A DNA stretch of 64,000 bases from an uncultured Eubacteriales bacterium (GTDB lineage Bacteria > Bacillota > Clostridia > Oscillospirales > CAG-272), in assembly GCA_934378145.1 (NCBI GenBank), contig CAKXXW010000005.1, positions 1 to 64,000 of the forward strand. Reading direction: 5' to 3'. A program made the translations under genes and the position numbers. The first letter of the stretch is position 1. Every line of letters starts with the position of its first letter. The notes beneath the pieces were generated by a model that ran no database searches, was not told the origin of the DNA, and worked only from the letters and a program-made list of their open reading frames with translations. Shown in pieces: positions 17,728 to 25,945 of the stretch.

Positions 17728-19824
17728 ATGCAAACCGTTTCGGACTATTTCGGCTGTCTCGTATTCGACGACAGAGTGATGAAGGCAAAGCTGCCCTCAT
17801 CGGTCTACAATTCACTCAGAAAGACCATCGACGAAGGTGAAAGACTCAACAGCGACCTTGCCAATGCGGTCGCCGACGCAATGAAGGATTGGGCTGTCAG
17901 TCACGGCGCCACCCACTTCACCCACTGGTTCCAGCCGCTGACCGGCATCACAGCCGAGAAGCACGACAGCTTCATCTCTCCCTCTCCCGACGGAGGTGTG
18001 ATAATGGAATTCTCCGGCAAGGAGCTTATAAAGGGCGAGCCAGATGCCTCGTCATTCCCGTCCGGCGGCCTTCGCGCGACCTTCGAGGCGAGGGGCTATA
18101 CCGCATGGGATCCGACCTCTTACGCCTTCATAAAGGATAAGACGCTCTGCATCCCCACGGCGTTCTGTTCCTACTGCGGTGAAGCTCTCGACAAGAAGAC
18201 TCCCCTTCTCCGCTCTATGCAGGCGCTGAACAAGCAGGCGATGCGGATCCTCCGCCTCTTCGGCAACTCCGATGTAAAGTGCGTACATACCTCGGTCGGT
18301 CCCGAGCAGGAATACTTCCTTGTCGACAAGGAGCTTTATGAAAAGCGCAAAGACCTTATGTTCTGCGGCAGGACGCTCTTCGGTGCGAAGCCCCCGAAGG
18401 GTCAGGAGCTTGACGACCACTACTTCGGCGTGATAAAGCCGAAGGTCGCCGCGTATATGGCTGACCTCAACGAGGAGCTGTGGAAGCTCGGCATCCTTGC
18501 AAAGACCGAACACAACGAGGTCGCGCCGGCACAGCACGAGCTTGCCCCCATCTACACAACGACCAATGTCGCGGCAGACCACAACCAGCTCACTATGGAG
18601 ATGATGCAGAAGGTCGCCGCGCGTCACGGACTTGTCTGTCTGCTTCACGAGAAGCCCTTCGCGGGTGTCAACGGAAGCGGCAAGCACAACAACTGGTCGA
18701 TAACGACCGACACCGGCGTGAACCTTCTCACCCCCGGTGAGACTCCCTACGAAAATGCGCAGTTCCTCCTCTTCCTCTGCGCCGTGATCCAGGCGGTCGA
18801 CGATTATCAGGATCTTCTGAGACTCTCTGTCGCCACAGCGGGCAACGATCACCGTCTCGGAGCCAACGAGGCGCCCCCTGCGGTCATTTCGATGTTCCTC
18901 GGCGACGAGCTTACCTCCGTTCTCGACGCGATAGAGAGCGAAAAGCCCTACAATGCCACCGAAAAGACAGTCCTCCGTCTCGGCGCTCATGTCCTTCCGA
19001 AGCTCACGCGCGACACGACCGACAGAAACCGTACATCTCCCTTCGCCTTCACCGGCAACAAGTTCGAGTTCCGTATGCTCGGCTCGTCGAACAGCATTTC
19101 CTGCGCAAACATAATGATAAACACCTCGGTCGCCGAATCGCTCCGTCAGTATGCCGACACTCTTGAGAAGGCAGAGAGCTTTGAGGCTACACTCCACGAC
19201 CTCATCCGCGACACGGTGCATAAGCACAAGAGAATAATCTTCAACGGCAACGGTTACGACGAAAAGTGGATAAAGGAGGCCACGGAGGTCCGCGGACTTC
19301 TCAACCTCCGCACGACCCCGGACGCGCTCCCGAAAATGCTCGACAAAAAGAATGTCGACCTGCTGACCTCGCACAAGGTCTACACCGAAGCCGAGATCCG
19401 CGCAAGATATGAGGCAAACCTTGAAATATACTGCAAGACGGTAAACATAGAAGCCCTCACGATGGTCGATATGGCACGCAAAGAGATAGTTCCCGCTATC
19501 GAGAGCTACACAAAGTCACTTGCCGAAGCCTTCAACGCAAAGACTGCAGCGCTCCCCGGACTTTCCTGCAAATACGAAAAGGCAGAGATAGCAAAGCTCT
19601 CCGCCCTCGTTGATGAAATTTATTCGGCGACGGCAAGCCTTGAGGAAGCCGTCATCGCTCTCCGCTCCGCCGAAAACATAACCGAGGAATCGGTCATGAT
19701 CCGCGACATCCTGCTCCAGAAGATGGCGGAGCTTCGCGTCGTCTGCGATGAAGCCGAGACGATCACCGCCGACAGCTATTGGCCCTTCCCGACCTACTGC
19801 GACCTCCTCTTCGGAGTTCACTGA
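17728..19824 (+). CDS. glnN: Glutamine synthetase type III
   Basis: This enzyme forms glutamine from glutamate, ammonia and ATP. The 698-residue length and N-terminal [11 protein letters not shown] segment identify GSIII, as opposed to the 440-residue GSI. Visible signatures are [29 protein letters not shown] (metal-binding Glu), [10 protein letters not shown] and [18 protein letters not shown] works as a double-ring dodecamer in the cytoplasm and has no adenylylation site of the GSI kind. Expression is probably set by the terminator in the leader, with the adjacent ANTAR protein as candidate regulator. GAGGAGG precedes the start. The 3' end overlaps a convergent GNAT gene by 7 bp. Confidence 0.96.
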   Translation: MQTVSDYFGCLVFDDRVMKAKLPSSVYNSLRKTIDEGERLNSDLANAVADAMKDWAVSHGATHFTHWFQPLTGITAEKHDSFISPSPDGGVIMEFSGKELIKGEPDASSFPSGGLRATFEARGYTAWDPTSYAFIKDKTLCIPTAFCSYCGEALDKKTPLLRSMQALNKQAMRILRLFGNSDVKCVHTSVGPEQEYFLVDKELYEKRKDLMFCGRTLFGAKPPKGQELDDHYFGVIKPKVAAYMADLNEELWKLGILAKTEHNEVAPAQHELAPIYTTTNVAADHNQLTMEMMQKVAARHGLVCLLHEKPFAGVNGSGKHNNWSITTDTGVNLLTPGETPYENAQFLLFLCAVIQAVDDYQDLLRLSVATAGNDHRLGANEAPPAVISMFLGDELTSVLDAIESEKPYNATEKTVLRLGAHVLPKLTRDTTDRNRTSPFAFTGNKFEFRMLGSSNSISCANIMINTSVAESLRQYADTLEKAESFEATLHDLIRDTVHKHKRIIFNGNGYDEKWIKEATEVRGLLNLRTTPDALPKMLDKKNVDLLTSHKVYTEAEIRARYEANLEIYCKTVNIEALTMVDMARKEIVPAIESYTKSLAEAFNAKTAALPGLSCKYEKAEIAKLSALVDEIYSATASLEEAVIALRSAENITEESVMIRDILLQKMAELRVVCDEAETITADSYWPFPTYCDLLFGVH

Positions 19825-20285
19825 AAGGAAGGATTCTCCTTCACCATCTGAAGATAGGGGAATTCCTCGTACCCGTGGCGCGCGTAAAGCCTTCTCGCAC
19901 CCTCATTTTCGGGTTCGGTCTCAAGGCGGTAGCGCGCCGCCGGTATATTTTCCGACATCCAATCAAAGAAGCTCCCGCCGATACCGTGTCCGCGGAATTC
20001 CTGTCTCACGAAAAGCTCGTCCACCCATACGGCAATACCTCCCGCCTCGCGGCTGTATGTTTTCGTGAGAAGAGCATATCCCGCGCATCCGCCCTCGGGT
20101 GTCTCGAAGATCAGGCACTCAAGGTACTCGTCCGAGCGCATAAGCTCGGCAAAGGCTCTCGCATGGTAATCGTCCGGCACATCGTGAAGCACGGCGGGCG
20201 AGGAATAAAAATCACGGCTCATCTCAATGAAGGCGGCTCTGTCGCCTTCATTGATTTTTCTTATATTAAAAGGTATTTTCTCCAT
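19818..20285 (-). CDS. GNAT family N-acetyltransferase
   Basis: The protein has 155 residues and a complete single GNAT domain. Motif A is [20 protein letters not shown] (acetyl-CoA pyrophosphate loop R-G-H-G-I-G), and the tail is [20 protein letters not shown]. The substrate is unknown. The start immediately follows the stop of the preceding gene (TGAATG). It is the last gene of the marR operon and overlaps the end of glnN on the other strand. No terminator was seen between them. Confidence 0.88.
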   Translation of the reverse strand: MEKIPFNIRKINEGDRAAFIEMSRDFYSSPAVLHDVPDDYHARAFAELMRSDEYLECLIFETPEGGCAGYALLTKTYSREAGGIAVWVDELFVRQEFRGHGIGGSFFDWMSENIPAARYRLETEPENEGARRLYARHGYEEFPYLQMVKENPSFQ

Positions 20286-20804
20286 TCACAATTCCTTTCT
20301 CCGTATCTCGTCAAGGTTATCCCAGAAGGCGTCAAATTCGTCCTCCGTGATACTCCCGTTCTTTATCAATATCTTGTACGGGACCTTCCTCCAGACATAT
20401 TCTATCCCCGACTCGGTATAGCCGTTCTTCTCGTAGAACGCCTTCCTCCTGAGCCGCTGTTCGTTGTTAGGAGCCGAGGGATTCTCCGCCTCCATATCAA
20501 GAATTATCCTGTTTTTGGGGTAACGGCGCGAAATAAGTCCGAGCAGCGCCGAGCCGTACCCGCGGTCACGAAGCTCCTCGGCGATCGCGATAAATAGTAT
20601 GTGCGTTATATCGCCGAAGGTCAGCGTCGAATAAAATCCGCAGAAGGTCTCTCCGTCATAGCATGCGATAAGCTCGCTCTTACCGCCGTGCTTCATAAGA
20701 TATTTTACCGGCACTCTCTCTTCCTTCGGAAAAGCGGCAATATAAAGGTGCCGGAACTTTTTATAATCCTCAAAATTCTCTGTTATTTCCCTTTCGGTAA
20801 GCAT
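20286..20804 (-). CDS. GNAT family N-acetyltransferase
   Basis: This 172-residue single GNAT domain has motif A as IAIAEELRDRGYGSALLGLI and a C-terminal RRKAFYEKNGYTE. I chose the ATG at 20804, which has AAAGGA at good distance, rather than the GTG at 20828, which overlaps the marR stop. It is related in layout but not closely similar to the next GNAT gene. The substrate is unknown; marR linkage suggests inducible detoxification or metabolite acetylation. Confidence 0.85.
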   Translation of the reverse strand: MLTEREITENFEDYKKFRHLYIAAFPKEERVPVKYLMKHGGKSELIACYDGETFCGFYSTLTFGDITHILFIAIAEELRDRGYGSALLGLISRRYPKNRIILDMEAENPSAPNNEQRLRRKAFYEKNGYTESGIEYVWRKVPYKILIKNGSITEDEFDAFWDNLDEIRRKEL

Positions 20805-20824
20805 AAAAATCCTTTCTCGGGGCG

Positions 20825-21250
20825 TCACACTTCAAAAGAATCCTTAAGCCTTTCGCAAAAATCCTCAAATTTTCCGATGCTGTCCTCTCCGACGGAAGAT
20901 GACGCAAACGCCTCTTCTTCCGCGCGGTAGATCTCATCGAGATATTTTCTTGCATAGGCTCTGCCGGAATCGGTCAGAACGATATTCATCTCACGCCGCT
21001 TTCCGGGGATCGGCTCGAGCATGACATAGCCCTTTTCAATACATTCTTTCGTTATGGTGTTAAAAGTTGTGCGGGGCAGCATCCAATCCTCGCTGATCTG
21101 CTTCTGCGAATGGGGGCTTCCGTCGTCAAGCGCGTAAAGCAGGCATATCATATTGAGCTTTATACCGAGCTTGACAGCCATCCGCTCATATATCCCGTCG
21201 ATGCGGTTCACAACGATCATCAGCCGACGGATAAGTTCACGGTCTTTCAT
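20825..21250 (-). CDS. MarR family transcriptional regulator
   Basis: The 141-residue protein has the winged-helix core: LNMICLLYALDDGSPHSQKQ, then the recognition helix WMLPRTTFNTITKECIEKGY and the wing PGKRREMNIVLTDSGR. MarR proteins are dimeric repressors released by small ligands. The start at 21250 is favoured over the ATG two codons upstream because AAGGAG is then 6 bases away. It heads a three-gene operon with two GNAT genes and probably represses itself through the direct repeat over its own promoter. Confidence 0.9.
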   Translation of the reverse strand: MKDRELIRRLMIVVNRIDGIYERMAVKLGIKLNMICLLYALDDGSPHSQKQISEDWMLPRTTFNTITKECIEKGYVMLEPIPGKRREMNIVLTDSGRAYARKYLDEIYRAEEEAFASSSVGEDSIGKFEDFCERLKDSFEV

Positions 21251-21260
21251 AAGCATCTCC

Positions 21261-21306
21261 TTATAATCCGAATTCGTATTTCAATTATAATCCCGTTTCG
21301 TATTTC
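21261..21306 (-). promoter_or_regulatory. Direct-repeat operator at the marR promoter
   Basis: Two 22-bp copies stand in the same orientation with a 24-bp period, at 21261-21282 and 21285-21306, identical at 19 of 22 positions (TTATAATCC-NNN-TTCGTATTTC on the plus strand, allowing variation in the middle). The upstream copy covers the -10 box and the spacer; the other lies over the start of the transcript. This is a likely MarR binding site. Confidence 0.7.
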
Positions 21307-21312
21307 TGTCAA
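21284..21312 (-). promoter_or_regulatory. Sigma-A promoter of the marR operon
   Basis: TTGACA (21312-21307), 17 bp and TATAAT (21289-21284) on the minus strand are a perfect consensus promoter, overlapped by the repeat. Confidence 0.92.
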
Positions 21313-21344
21313 GCCCGCCGCTCCACTGTTTACACTTTGATTAC

Positions 21345-21380
21345 AAAAAAGCAGACCAGCTCACGGCAGTCTGCTTTTTT
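21345..21380. terminator. Terminator overlapping the end of ogt
   Basis: A perfect 12-bp stem, AAAAAAGCAGAC (21345-21356) with GTCTGCTTTTTT (21369-21380), has A/T runs forming the base of the stem. The hairpin includes the last codons of ogt. Confidence 0.75.
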
Positions 21381-21885
21381 TCATATAGAATTCCGAGGTA
21401 TCGACGCCCTCAAGCGTCAGGAGCTTTATCTTCTTATCGACCCCGCCGTTGTATCCCGTGAGGTCACCGCCCTTGCCCATCACTCTGTGGCAGGGGACGA
21501 TTATCGAGATCGGATTGCAGCCGACAGCGCCTCCGACAGCCTGCGCCGACATTTTTACGATGCCGCGATTCTTTGCAACGGATGCGGCAAGCTCGCCGTA
21601 GGTTATCGTCCTGCCATACGGGATCTTCCGCAGAAGCTCCCAGACATCAAGTCTGAAAGCACTTCCTTCAAGCGATATTTTTATTTCGTCGGAAGAAGGC
21701 TTTTTGCCGTCAAAATACCTGTTGAGCCAATCTTTAGTCTGCAAAATCACAGGATTTTCGCCAATAAAGGCAAAATTATCGCAAAAACCGCGCTGTCCTT
21801 CGATAAAAAGTCCGGTCAGAGCCTCATCGGTCGCAATAAGGTGTATCCTTCCGACCGGCGAGTCGTACATTGAGCGGTATATCAT
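21361..21885 (-). CDS. ogt: Methylated-DNA--protein-cysteine methyltransferase
   Basis: This is a suicide DNA-repair protein that takes the methyl group from O6-methylguanine or O4-methylthymine. The 174-residue protein has the active-site motif PCHRV with Cys132, preceded by VGGAVGCNPISIIV and the helix-turn-helix part FRLDVWELLRKIPYGRTITY. The N-terminal domain is short, as in Ogt. The start overlaps the stop of the flavoprotein gene (ATGA). DNA repair is unexpected in this otherwise metabolic operon. Confidence 0.95.
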   Translation of the reverse strand: MIYRSMYDSPVGRIHLIATDEALTGLFIEGQRGFCDNFAFIGENPVILQTKDWLNRYFDGKKPSSDEIKISLEGSAFRLDVWELLRKIPYGRTITYGELAASVAKNRGIVKMSAQAVGGAVGCNPISIIVPCHRVMGKGGDLTGYNGGVDKKIKLLTLEGVDTSEFYMKKSRLP

Positions 21886-23675
21886 CGGTGTTTGTCCCTT
21901 TCGGTCTGCCGCGCGAGCAGAGTCTCAAACCACAGCTCGGGATCGGGCAGAGGACGCACCGGACGGAGGTATGAGTTCTTCCCTTCCGTGACCGTCTGCG
22001 TATCGCGCGGTGAAGTATCTTCCGCCGGAGCCTTTCTGTCGACAAAAGCCGAACCGTGTGAGCCTATCTTTTCCGCTGAGGTCAGCATCGCCGACAGCAC
22101 CGCCCTCTGCGTCAGAAGCGTATCATAAAGCATAAAGGCATCGGGAAGATTGGCTTCTCCGTTCACCTTTATTCTGTCGTAAAAACCATCGCAAAGGGCG
22201 CAGACCTCCGAGAAAAGCTCCCTCATTTTTTCGGTGTCGCGGTCAAAATCGGCGCAGGCGCTCATCCTTTTTCTCAGCGAGATGAGAAGCTTCCGCGCGT
22301 CAAGCTCTCCATTCCCGAACTCCGGGATCCTGTATTCCGGAACGGCGATCGGTGCTTTCTCTGTTTCACGGGCTATCTTTTCGGCGGCACGAAGGCTCCC
22401 CACCTGCGTGGAGTTGAGCGCCGAGCCTCCCGGACGGCATACCCCGAAGGTGCCGGCGGCTTCACCGGCAACGAAAAGGCCTTTCGTGCGGCTCTGCCAA
22501 TCCGAGTCCACATCAACGCCCCCGTTGCAATGCTGCACGCAGACGGCTATCGCGAGTTTCTCTCGCGACAGGTCGATCCCGTGTGACAGGTAAAGCTCTA
22601 TCGCACCGATGTTCATCTTCCGCAGTCTCTCAATAGGCGTCCCAAAAAGCGCACCCGAATTTTCAAGGTATGTGTACGCCTCCCGCGACAGCACCGAGAA
22701 GCCCTTTTCAAGCCCCTTCGGATTTTTCGTGTAGTCGAGGAAGACACGCTTCCCCGCTCTGATCTCGGCGGCGACGGCAAGGTCGACCTGCGACGAGCCG
22801 CTCACCTTCTTCGTGTCAAAGGGCCACTGGTATCCCTTCAGGAATATCAGATCAAGCGACCGCTCACCGAACTTTTCATAGAGAAATTCGCGCTCTGCGC
22901 CGTCTTTGCCGACCGAGATATACCTCGGAAGCACCTGCTGATATGTTCCCGAAAGATTCCAGCGAAAATCGGTGCTGGCGATACCGTACTGCCACTCCTC
23001 AAGGTTGACGCAAAGCGCCCCCGCGTCTATCGCAAGACCTGTCGCACCGCTCTGACTCTCGGGATAAACGGTATTGTAATATATTCCGGCGGGGCCTCCG
23101 GTGGCAAGGATCACATTCCGGCAACCGAAGACAGAAAGCCTTCCGTCGCTGTCGAGCGCGGCAAGTCCCGTGACACGGGAGCCGTCGGTGAGGATCTTTA
23201 TGACCCTCAGCCCGTCAAGGATCTCGATATTTTTCTCTCTCACCGAGCGCTCGAGAGCCTCGGTCATATATTTCGAGGTAAGCGGTCCGCAGGAAGTCGC
23301 GCGGGTCCTCGGGTCATGGTCGGTCTTATATCCCGCATATTCTCCGTACTCATTGGTCGGAAAAGGCACGCCAAGCTCGACAAGGTGCATAAAGGCTCTG
23401 ACCGAATACGCCGCTTCGGTGAGCGCGATGTCACCGTTCACGCCTCCGCCCGAAAAGAGAGTCTCCGCCATCTCGCGAACGCTGTCACCCTCGCGTCCGC
23501 AGAGCGAGAGCTTATAGTAGGTCTGCTTGTCGCTTCCCGTGTTGCGCGAGGTCCCCATATTCACGCCCTCGGTGATCACCGCAATGTCACGGACACCGAA
23601 GCCGTACAGCCGATCCGCGGCATTGAAGCCCGCACATCCGCTGCCGATTATAAGTGTATCGTAGGTCTTTTTCAT
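21882..23675 (-). CDS. FAD-dependent oxidoreductase, fumarate reductase flavoprotein-like
   Basis: The 597-residue protein has an N-terminal FAD-binding Rossmann motif, DTLIIGSGCAGFNAADRL. Then come the family block GTSRNTGSDKQTYY, the second FAD contact NVILATGGPAGIYY and the C-terminal GLFVAGEAAGTFGVCRPGG. It resembles FrdA/SdhA, L-aspartate oxidase and soluble fumarate-reductase-like dehydrogenases. The true substrate is not evident, and no iron-sulfur partner subunit lies nearby. The start overlaps the stop of the preceding ASCH-SDR gene (ATGA). No signal peptide is seen, so it is cytoplasmic. Confidence 0.85.
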   Translation of the reverse strand: MKKTYDTLIIGSGCAGFNAADRLYGFGVRDIAVITEGVNMGTSRNTGSDKQTYYKLSLCGREGDSVREMAETLFSGGGVNGDIALTEAAYSVRAFMHLVELGVPFPTNEYGEYAGYKTDHDPRTRATSCGPLTSKYMTEALERSVREKNIEILDGLRVIKILTDGSRVTGLAALDSDGRLSVFGCRNVILATGGPAGIYYNTVYPESQSGATGLAIDAGALCVNLEEWQYGIASTDFRWNLSGTYQQVLPRYISVGKDGAEREFLYEKFGERSLDLIFLKGYQWPFDTKKVSGSSQVDLAVAAEIRAGKRVFLDYTKNPKGLEKGFSVLSREAYTYLENSGALFGTPIERLRKMNIGAIELYLSHGIDLSREKLAIAVCVQHCNGGVDVDSDWQSRTKGLFVAGEAAGTFGVCRPGGSALNSTQVGSLRAAEKIARETEKAPIAVPEYRIPEFGNGELDARKLLISLRKRMSACADFDRDTEKMRELFSEVCALCDGFYDRIKVNGEANLPDAFMLYDTLLTQRAVLSAMLTSAEKIGSHGSAFVDRKAPAEDTSPRDTQTVTEGKNSYLRPVRPLPDPELWFETLLARQTERDKHR

Positions 23676-24775
23676 AGCCTTCTTATATGCATACCGCCGT
23701 CAACGATGATCGACTGACCGACGGTATAGCCGAGAGTCCCGTCACAGAGCGCCATGGCTGCCTTCGCAACATCCTCCGGATAACCCCATCTCTTCTGCGG
23801 CACAAGTCCGCCGGCGATGAGTCTGTCATACTTTTCCTTCACGGTCGCGGTCATTCCCGTCGCGATTATGCCGGGGCAGATCTCATTGACAAGGATGCCC
23901 TCACCGGCGAGCCGATCGGCAAAGAGCATCGTTATCATAGAGACTCCCGCCTTCGAGATGCAGTATTCCCCACGGCTCGTCGAGCTTGTATATGCCGAGC
24001 AGGACGAGATGTTCACGATGCAGCCTCTCATTCCGTCAGCCATTTCCTGCCCGAGCATAACATTCGCCACCGCCTGAGTGAGAAAAAATGTCCCGCGCGT
24101 GTTGATATCCGTCACTCGGTCGTAGCTTTCCTCGGTCATCTCAAGGATATCGGCTCTGACCTTCGGCGCGACTCCCGCGACATTGAGCAGGACATCTATC
24201 CTGCCGCTCTCTTTTGCAAGGGATACGAGCCTTTCGCGGTCTTCTCTCTTGCTGAGGTCGCCGCGAATGTATGTAAAAGCCTCCGATGAAAGCCCCTCAC
24301 AGCAGTTTTTTTCAAGCACATCCATTCCGAATACGCGATAGCCCTTCTCAAGGAAGAGCGCGGCGGATGCTTTTCCTATACCGCCGAGGACGCCGGTAAT
24401 GATCGCAGTTTTCATAGTATTTTCCTCTCCTGTAACTTCAATTCCGATGCCGAGCGCGCCGTACCTTGCCATCTCTTCGGCGGAATAGTAGGTCTCCATA
24501 TCGTGCGGGTCGGCATCCGTAATATTTTCTTCCGTATATCCGCAAAGGTCGAGCGGAAGCTCACGGTAAAGTGCCGCAAAATCGGGAAAATGAAAGATAC
24601 CCGTTACACGGCAAAGGACCCGCATCTGCGGATCCCTGCAATTACGGAAACTTATTCTGTCTCCGACCTCTATCCTCTGCCGTTTTTCGTCGTTCAGCCT
24701 CAGCTCAAATTTCTTTTTGCCCTCGGCGATAAGCGAAAAAGGCCCGGGGAAAAGGTGCATTTCGTGCGTCTTCAT
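23672..24775 (-). CDS. ASCH domain fused to a short-chain dehydrogenase
   Basis: The 367-residue protein has two parts. Residues 1-120 form an ASCH/PUA-like domain (EMHLFPGPFSLIAEGKKKFE, RLNDEKRQRIEVGDRISF), a possible RNA or nucleotide binder. Residues 121-367 form a complete classical SDR with TGVLGGIG for NAD(P), NVAG, the catalytic Ser in NISSCSAY and YCISK as the YxxxK pair. The reading frame is continuous, but the SDR half keeps its own GGAGAGG (24430-24424) 8 bases before an ATG at 24415. A separate 247-residue SDR may therefore also be made. The start at 24775 overlaps the gpsA stop (ATGA); a GTG at 24802 is a less likely start. Confidence 0.8.
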   Translation of the reverse strand: MKTHEMHLFPGPFSLIAEGKKKFELRLNDEKRQRIEVGDRISFRNCRDPQMRVLCRVTGIFHFPDFAALYRELPLDLCGYTEENITDADPHDMETYYSAEEMARYGALGIGIEVTGEENTMKTAIITGVLGGIGKASAALFLEKGYRVFGMDVLEKNCCEGLSSEAFTYIRGDLSKREDRERLVSLAKESGRIDVLLNVAGVAPKVRADILEMTEESYDRVTDINTRGTFFLTQAVANVMLGQEMADGMRGCIVNISSCSAYTSSTSRGEYCISKAGVSMITMLFADRLAGEGILVNEICPGIIATGMTATVKEKYDRLIAGGLVPQKRWGYPEDVAKAAMALCDGTLGYTVGQSIIVDGGMHIRRL

Positions 24776-25821
24776 TCCTTCTCGAAGGTAAAGCTCTCCC
24801 ACGGAATATTGACTTCCTTCTTCTCGGTGAGTATATCGTCAACATGCATAAGAAGCGGGAAATCGGCAAGGTCAAGGACACCCTTTTCGGCGCAGACGCG
24901 GACGGCTCTCGCAACTCTGACGGCAACGACGAGCGATTCGAGAGTAACGCCCTTAAGCTCAGCCTTCGCCTCGTCGATATTCAGTCCGCGACCGAGAAGG
25001 ATCCCGACAAGCCTCGTTCTTCCGCCGTAAACGGTAACATAAAGGTCGCCGGCTCCGACGGCAAGGTTATCAAGCGTTCCCGCCCCCTGATAGTCAAGCA
25101 GGCGCGACATTTCCTTGACCGCCTGCCCGAAGACAGCCGCCTGCGAGTTATAGTGAAGCTCGCTGTCAAGCCCGAATTTCTTCTGATTGAGTCCGACGGT
25201 GAGCGCAATTCCGAGGGCATAGCCGTTTTTGAGTGCGACCGCGCTTTCGATACCCGTGACATCGGTCGTAAGGCTTATGTGATAATAGTCGGTCGCCATG
25301 ATCTTCTTCAGCATACGGAGAGTCTCCATATCTCTGCCGCAGAAGGCGACCTCGGTCTGGTCGTGGGCGACAAGCTCATAGCTCGTGCAGGGACCGCCGA
25401 TCGCGTTCAGCTTCACACGGCTTCCGATATCGTCGAGCTTTTTCTGCCAGAGGTCGGGGTATGTAAGGAGCTTTCCCTCGGGCGTGTCCATAAGTCCCTT
25501 CGTTACGGTCAGCACCGGAACGCTGTCGGGGATCAGCGGCAACACCGTATCGGCAAACCAATCGACTCCGAAGCTCGAAACACCGCCGATTATCATATCC
25601 GCGCCGTCGATGGCTTCCTTCATTTCCTCTACCTGATAATATTTTATGCCTGCGGGAAAGTCGGCTTTGAATTTCGGATGTCTGCCGGTCTTGCGGCTCG
25701 CGTCAATGATCTCACGGTCAAGGTGCGTGCCGACAAGCCTTACCTCGTTGCCGTTTTCTCTCGCCGGGAAGGCAAGAGCCGAACCCATCATTCCTGCGCC
25801 GATTATAGTTACTGTTGCCAT
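24772..25821 (-). CDS. gpsA: NAD(P)-dependent glycerol-3-phosphate dehydrogenase
   Basis: GpsA reduces dihydroxyacetone phosphate to sn-glycerol-3-phosphate for phospholipid synthesis. The N terminus MATVTIIGAGMMGSALAFPA is the dinucleotide-binding loop. LTVTKGL, IGGPCTSYEL, the catalytic Lys in VALKNGYALGIA and GAGDLYVTVYGGRTRLVG are the expected landmarks in slightly divergent form. At 349 residues it is a little longer than usual (about 330-340). The start at 25821 is preferred to an upstream in-frame ATG because GGGAG is adjacent and the family begins here. It is the first gene of a four-gene operon. Confidence 0.88.
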   Translation of the reverse strand: MATVTIIGAGMMGSALAFPARENGNEVRLVGTHLDREIIDASRKTGRHPKFKADFPAGIKYYQVEEMKEAIDGADMIIGGVSSFGVDWFADTVLPLIPDSVPVLTVTKGLMDTPEGKLLTYPDLWQKKLDDIGSRVKLNAIGGPCTSYELVAHDQTEVAFCGRDMETLRMLKKIMATDYYHISLTTDVTGIESAVALKNGYALGIALTVGLNQKKFGLDSELHYNSQAAVFGQAVKEMSRLLDYQGAGTLDNLAVGAGDLYVTVYGGRTRLVGILLGRGLNIDEAKAELKGVTLESLVVAVRVARAVRVCAEKGVLDLADFPLLMHVDDILTEKKEVNIPWESFTFEKE

Positions 25822-25861
25822 TTCTTTTCTCCCTCGGAAAATTATTTTATTTTGTTCTTTT

Positions 25862-25890
25862 ATTATACCACAGGCAAAAGCCCCTGTCAA
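25862..25890 (-). promoter_or_regulatory. Sigma-A promoter of the gpsA operon
   Basis: TTGACA (25890-25885), 17 bp and TATAAT (25867-25862) on the minus strand are a perfect consensus. The spacer holds an imperfect inverted repeat (ACAGGCAAAAGCCCCTGT, plus strand 25870-25887) that may bind a regulator. Confidence 0.92.
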
Positions 25891-25902
25891 TCCGACAATT
25901 GG

Positions 25903-25936
25903 CAAAAAATAACTCCGGGCTTTCGCCCGGAGTTAT
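25903..25936 (-). terminator. Terminator of the protease/Opp/LRR operon
   Basis: A perfect 12-bp stem (25936-25925 with 25920-25909, loop of 4) is followed on the minus strand by TTTTTT (25908-25903), 10 bp after the stop of the BspA-like gene. Confidence 0.92.
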
Positions 25937-25945
25937 GGTGTTTTT

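Noticed and set aside
18052..19374. A 440-codon minus-strand frame inside glnN.
   Set aside because: It is a shadow of a strongly conserved gene, with no start signal or protein-like motifs.
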